Of a DNA stretch of 9,242 nucleotides, positions 6,896-9,242 are shown piece after piece. This stretch comes from Pseudomonadota bacterium (GTDB lineage Bacteria > Pseudomonadota > Gammaproteobacteria > Enterobacterales > Succinivibrionaceae). The stretch spans positions 1 to 9,242 of the forward strand of contig JAEWPL010000192.1 of NCBI GenBank assembly GCA_023460615.1. The letters are read 5' to 3'. Made by a program: the position numbers and the translations under genes. The first letter of the stretch is position 1, and each line of letters starts with the position of its first letter. The notes under the pieces were generated by a model, which saw only the letters and a list, made by a program, of their open reading frames with translations, was not told the DNA's origin and searched no databases.

Positions 6896-6943
6896 AAATT
6901 TCTACTATGACCTTGTGCATTAAAGAGCACGTAATAGAAATTT
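6896..6943 (+). promoter_or_regulatory. Inverted repeat / long hairpin in the porin leader
   Basis: AAATTTCTA (6896-6904) and TAGAAATTT (6935-6943) are perfect 9-bp inverted arms. Inside them, TATG (6906-6909) can continue the stem against CGTA (6930-6933) after one mismatch with one G-U pair. Alternatively GTGC (6915-6918) and GCAC (6927-6930) form a separate inner hairpin. The right arm ends one base before the GAGAG (6945-6949) that is the likely ribosome site of the porin start at 6959, so an RNA stem here would affect ribosome access. It could instead be a protein operator. The rest of the 190-bp gap (6806-6895) is AT-rich; I found no convincing -35/-10 pair there. Confidence 0.45.
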
Positions 6944-6958
6944 TGAGAGTTTATTTTT

Positions 6959-8137
6959 ATGAAAAAATCATTATTAGCATTAGTTATTGCAGCATGTGCA
7001 AGTCAATCAGTTATGGCTGCTACAGTTTACGATAAAGACGGTACTTCATTAAAAGTTGGTGGTCGTATTCAGGCTGTTTTATACAAGGGCGGTTCAGCAG
7101 GTAAGCAAGCAGGTCAAAAAGACTCAACTTTAGAGAATTCAGCTCGTTTTAATATCGAAGGCAAAACTAAAGTAAATGACAACTTAAAACCTTTTGCAAA
7201 AGCTGAGTGGGATATGGCAGATAGCTCAACTCGTGCAGGTGACAAAGTAAAGTCCCGTGATATGTTTGTAGGTGTAAACTTTGGTGACTTTGGTAAGATT
7301 CAATTAGGTCGTTATAAGTCTAATCAAGCTTGGGTTACTAAGACTACCGATGTGTTCGATGATTTTGGTTGTTTAGCACAATCAAACGACGATTCTCGTA
7401 ATTCAGGTCGTATCGATTACGAGTTTAGTCGCTCCGGTTTCGATGCTAAGATTGGTTATGTAACTGCAGTTGATAACTTTAAGATTGTAGGTAACGATGT
7501 AAATAAATTTAACGGTGTATCTTTTAAGTCAGTAGCAATTGATCATGCTTACTCAATCGCTGCAGGTTACACTTTTGATAATCTCGTATTTGGTCCACTA
7601 TCCTTACGTGCAGGTTTTGAGCAAATCGCAGGTCAAGGTAAAGAAGGTGCTAAAGAATTACCTAAATTTGATAAGGTAAATTCCTATAGCTTAGGTGCTT
7701 CATGGGGTTCTGATGTAGGTTTCTACACAGGTTTATCTTTTGAGAATAAGAAGTTTAAGTTTAACAAAGATACTATTGTTAAGACTGCATTTGCAGATAA
7801 GTATTATGATGAGGTTAAAACTCAAGCTTTTGAGTTTGTTGTAGGTTATGGCTTTGATTTTGGTTTGTCTGTAATGACTGGTTATAACATCATTAAGATT
7901 AAAGATAACACCGACTTCTATCATAAAACTAAAAAAGATGTTGAGGATGTTACTTTCAAGTATTTACCAGTTTATGTAAATTACAAATTCTGTCCTAACT
8001 TTAATATTTGGTCTGAAGCAAGATTTAACCTAACAGCTGATGCAGACTTGAGACAAGCTGGTCTTAAGTATGAGGAAGCAGGTGATGCAACAACAGACGG
8101 TACCTACTTCTCAGTTGGTGCTCGTTACACCTTCTAG
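6959..8137 (+). CDS. Gram-negative general porin (OmpC/OmpF-like outer membrane beta-barrel)
   Basis: An outer membrane porin, expected to form trimeric 16-strand barrels for passive diffusion of small solutes. The precursor is 392 aa. Residues 1-20 form a Sec signal peptide (KK, hydrophobic core, cleavage after SVMA-20). The mature start, ATVYDKDGTSLKVGGRI, parallels the AEVYNKDGNKLDLYGKV start of E. coli OmpC. FVGVNFGDFGKIQLGRY (103-119) is the strand pair before constriction loop 3, and TDVFDDFGC (130-138) sits where loop 3 begins, with several acidic residues. Alternating amphipathic strands continue to the C-terminal GARYTF, whose terminal Phe is the BAM recognition signature. C138 and C344 are two unusual cysteines in the mature protein. 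The gene has its own leader and terminator and so is probably monocistronic; heavy use of a small codon set (GGT, GTA, AAG, TTA) would suit high expression. The transported substrate cannot be told. Confidence 0.92.
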   Translation: MKKSLLALVIAACASQSVMAATVYDKDGTSLKVGGRIQAVLYKGGSAGKQAGQKDSTLENSARFNIEGKTKVNDNLKPFAKAEWDMADSSTRAGDKVKSRDMFVGVNFGDFGKIQLGRYKSNQAWVTKTTDVFDDFGCLAQSNDDSRNSGRIDYEFSRSGFDAKIGYVTAVDNFKIVGNDVNKFNGVSFKSVAIDHAYSIAAGYTFDNLVFGPLSLRAGFEQIAGQGKEGAKELPKFDKVNSYSLGASWGSDVGFYTGLSFENKKFKFNKDTIVKTAFADKYYDEVKTQAFEFVVGYGFDFGLSVMTGYNIIKIKDNTDFYHKTKKDVEDVTFKYLPVYVNYKFCPNFNIWSEARFNLTADADLRQAGLKYEEAGDATTDGTYFSVGARYTF

Positions 8138-8172
8138 TTTGAAACAATAAATATTTAATCCCATTATTTTTG

Positions 8173-8202
8173 ATCCTCAAGCAACTGCTTGGGGATTTTT
8201 TT
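8173..8202 (+). terminator. Strong intrinsic terminator after the porin gene
   Basis: A 10-bp stem (8173-8182 with 8187-8196, containing one G-U pair) closes a 4-base loop (AACT) and runs straight into a seven-T tract (8196-8202). It lies 35 bp after the porin stop and separates that gene from the transporter gene. Confidence 0.9.
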
Positions 8203-8226
8203 GTCCTAAAAAAGTAAGTTTTATTT

Positions 8227-8242
8227 TTTGAGTGCAATCACA
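8227..8242 (+). promoter_or_regulatory. CRP-like binding site upstream of the transporter gene
   Basis: TTTGA-N6-TCACA matches nine of the ten core positions of the CRP consensus TGTGA-N6-TCACA, with A/T-rich flanks on both sides. It is centred at 8234.5, about 62 bp before the preferred start at 8297. If transcription began near 8276 the site would be at -41.5, a class II activator position; with the -10-like hexamer at 8255-8260 it would instead overlap the -35 region. Whether this organism has a CRP that reads this sequence is unknown. Confidence 0.45.
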
Positions 8243-8254
8243 AAAAAATTGATC

Positions 8255-8260
8255 TATGAT
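8255..8260 (+). promoter_or_regulatory. Candidate -10 element of the transporter promoter
   Basis: TATGAT differs from TATAAT at one position and would start transcription near 8267, 30 bases before the preferred ATG. No acceptable -35 hexamer is found 16-18 bp upstream (GTGCAA occupies that place), which would fit an activator-dependent promoter given the CRP-like site there. Confidence 0.4.
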
Positions 8261-8296
8261 GTGCACACTTAATTTTGTGATATGGAGCTAAAAAAA

Positions 8297-9211
8297 ATGA
8301 GTTTTCTAGACACTCTAAGTCAGATGAGTGCATTGTTTTTGATGGTTTTAATTGGTTATGGATGCAACCGTTTAGGCTACATGGATAAGGACTTTAACAG
8401 AAAGTTCTCCTCTTTAATTTTAAATGTTACAGCTCCATTCTTAATTTTATCCTCAGTGATGGGTGAGGTATTACCTAAACCTGAAGATATTGCTCCAGTG
8501 TTAACTGCTGGTGTGTTAACTTATGTCTTCTTATTTATTTTTGCCTTTTTAATTTCTAAATATATTTGCAAAGAGCCTGATGCTTTAGGCTCTTATCGCT
8601 TCATGCTAATTTTTGGAAACATCAATTACATTGGTTTCCCTGTATTAGATGCTTTATTTGGAACCACAGCTATCTTCTATGCTGCGGTGGTAACCATTCC
8701 TTTTAATATCTTAATCTTTATGTTTGGTGTACCTATCATTACCTCTGGTAAGGGTAAGTTTCACTTTAATTGGAGAACTATTTTCTCTCCATGCTTATGT
8801 ACAACTTACATCACTATTGTGATTGTATGCTTGCAGGCAAGAATGCCTCGTGAGATTGCTGAGGCTTGTAAGTTAGTAGGTAGTATGACTGTTCCAGGAT
8901 CTCTGCTTATTATTGGCTCTACACTAGCAGCAGTTCCTGTATTAAAGATGATTGGCAATGTAAGAATGTACATCTTAACTTTAATTAAGTTACTTGCAAT
9001 TCCATGCATTTTATTTGCTTGCTATAAGTTATCACCACTTGATGATAAGTACGCTAATGTGTTGGTTATCTTGTTTGGTATGCCTGTAGCTTCAATTGGT
9101 ACTATGCTTTGCCTTAAGAATAACATTGATGGTACCACTATGTCTGAGGGTACTTTCTTAACCACCTTATTGTCTGTGCTATCAATTCCGCTATTAGCTC
9201 TAATCTTATAG
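8297..9211 (+). CDS. AEC (auxin efflux carrier)-family membrane transporter
   Basis: An inner-membrane transporter of the AEC family, whose bacterial members include malate and malonate permeases; the substrate cannot be read from sequence. From the chosen start it is 304 aa, normal for the family, with about ten hydrophobic segments. Family features are an N-terminal segment with GYGCNRLGYMDKDF (20-33), the half-repeat motif FGNINYIGFPVLDALFG (106-122), VPGSLLIIGSTLA (199-211) and GMPVASIGTMLC (261-272) near the end. An in-frame ATG at 8282 would add five residues (MELKK), but GGAG at 8284-8287 lies 9 bp before the ATG at 8297 and inside the longer version, and no ribosome site precedes 8282, so 8297 is preferred. 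The gene is separated from the porin by a terminator and has a CRP-like site upstream, which suggests carbon-source control (inference). Confidence 0.9.
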   Translation: MSFLDTLSQMSALFLMVLIGYGCNRLGYMDKDFNRKFSSLILNVTAPFLILSSVMGEVLPKPEDIAPVLTAGVLTYVFLFIFAFLISKYICKEPDALGSYRFMLIFGNINYIGFPVLDALFGTTAIFYAAVVTIPFNILIFMFGVPIITSGKGKFHFNWRTIFSPCLCTTYITIVIVCLQARMPREIAEACKLVGSMTVPGSLLIIGSTLAAVPVLKMIGNVRMYILTLIKLLAIPCILFACYKLSPLDDKYANVLVILFGMPVASIGTMLCLKNNIDGTTMSEGTFLTTLLSVLSIPLLALIL

Positions 9212-9228
9212 TTTGGTTAAAAGAATAG

Positions 9229-9242
9229 AAAGGATCTTAAGG
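9229..9242 (+). promoter_or_regulatory. Possible ribosome-binding site of a gene beyond the window
   Basis: The 31 bases after the transporter stop hold no hairpin or terminator. AAAGGA at 9229-9234 is 8 bases from the window end, so a start codon at or just past the edge would be properly spaced. If so, the next gene is co-transcribed with the transporter. Confidence 0.3.

Noticed and set aside
6914..6931. TGTGC...GCACG in the porin leader as a CRP site
   Set aside because: The half-sites are two bases too far apart for TGTGA-N6-TCACA, and both carry an inner mismatch. A hairpin explains them better.
6986..6997. Lipobox-like IAAC in the porin signal peptide (C13)
   Set aside because: The mature sequence after VMA-20 aligns with the OmpC N-terminus and the protein ends in a barrel-type Phe, so signal peptidase I cleavage after residue 20 fits better than lipidation.
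8249..8262. FNR-like box starting TTGAT upstream of the transporter
   Set aside because: Only the left half-site fits; the right half (GATGT against ATCAA) does not.
1..9242. Defence island, prophage, transposon, CRISPR or other novel multi-gene system
   Set aside because: Every substantial reading frame is assigned to a known family, with housekeeping roles for most; no repeats, integrase, transposase or unrecognised gene cluster is present.

Overview
The window looks like a piece of an AT-rich gammaproteobacterial chromosome. The FolC, FolE, TruA, PgsA and AccD products read as close relatives of the E. coli proteins along their whole length. The DedD-type SPOR protein and the OmpC-like porin also point to a Gram-negative gammaproteobacterium. 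Low GC and heavy use of TTA/AAA codons would fit a Succinivibrionaceae-type gut anaerobe, but that family assignment is inference.

Region 1 (1-6122) is one tightly packed, same-strand gene block: accD (3' end only), folC, dedD, a NIF3/DUF34 gene (ybgI type), folE, a GtrB-type polyprenyl-phosphate glycosyltransferase, a GtrA-type membrane protein, and truA. Gaps are 8-14 bp, or the genes overlap (20 bp ybgI/folE, 4 bp ATGA at the gtrB/gtrA junction), so co-transcription with some translational coupling is likely. It serves fatty-acid synthesis, both ends of folate synthesis, septal envelope work, lipid-linked sugar supply and tRNA pseudouridylation. accD-folC-dedD is the classical order, but the usual cvpA-purF continuation is absent, and truA lies downstream rather than upstream of accD as in E. 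coli.

Region 2 (6123-6805) is pgsA (phosphatidylglycerophosphate synthase), 61 bp behind truA, with a good sigma70-like promoter candidate in that gap and a hairpin terminator candidate after its stop.

Region 3 (6806-8202) is a monocistronic porin gene with a Sec signal peptide, a leader carrying a long inverted repeat just before the ribosome-binding site, and a strong intrinsic terminator. Region 4 (8203-9211) is an AEC-family membrane transporter preceded by a CRP-like site and a -10-like hexamer; its Shine-Dalgarno sequence places the start at 8297 rather than 8282. The last 31 bases are intergenic and end in what may be the ribosome-binding site of the next gene.

I see no RNA gene, mobile element, CRISPR array, prophage or defence cassette. 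Most of the window is ordinary housekeeping sequence. The points worth a second look are the NIF3/folE overlap, the GtrB-GtrA pair without an acceptor transferase inside a housekeeping operon, the porin leader hairpin, the CRP-like site, and a substitution in the TruA signature motif.
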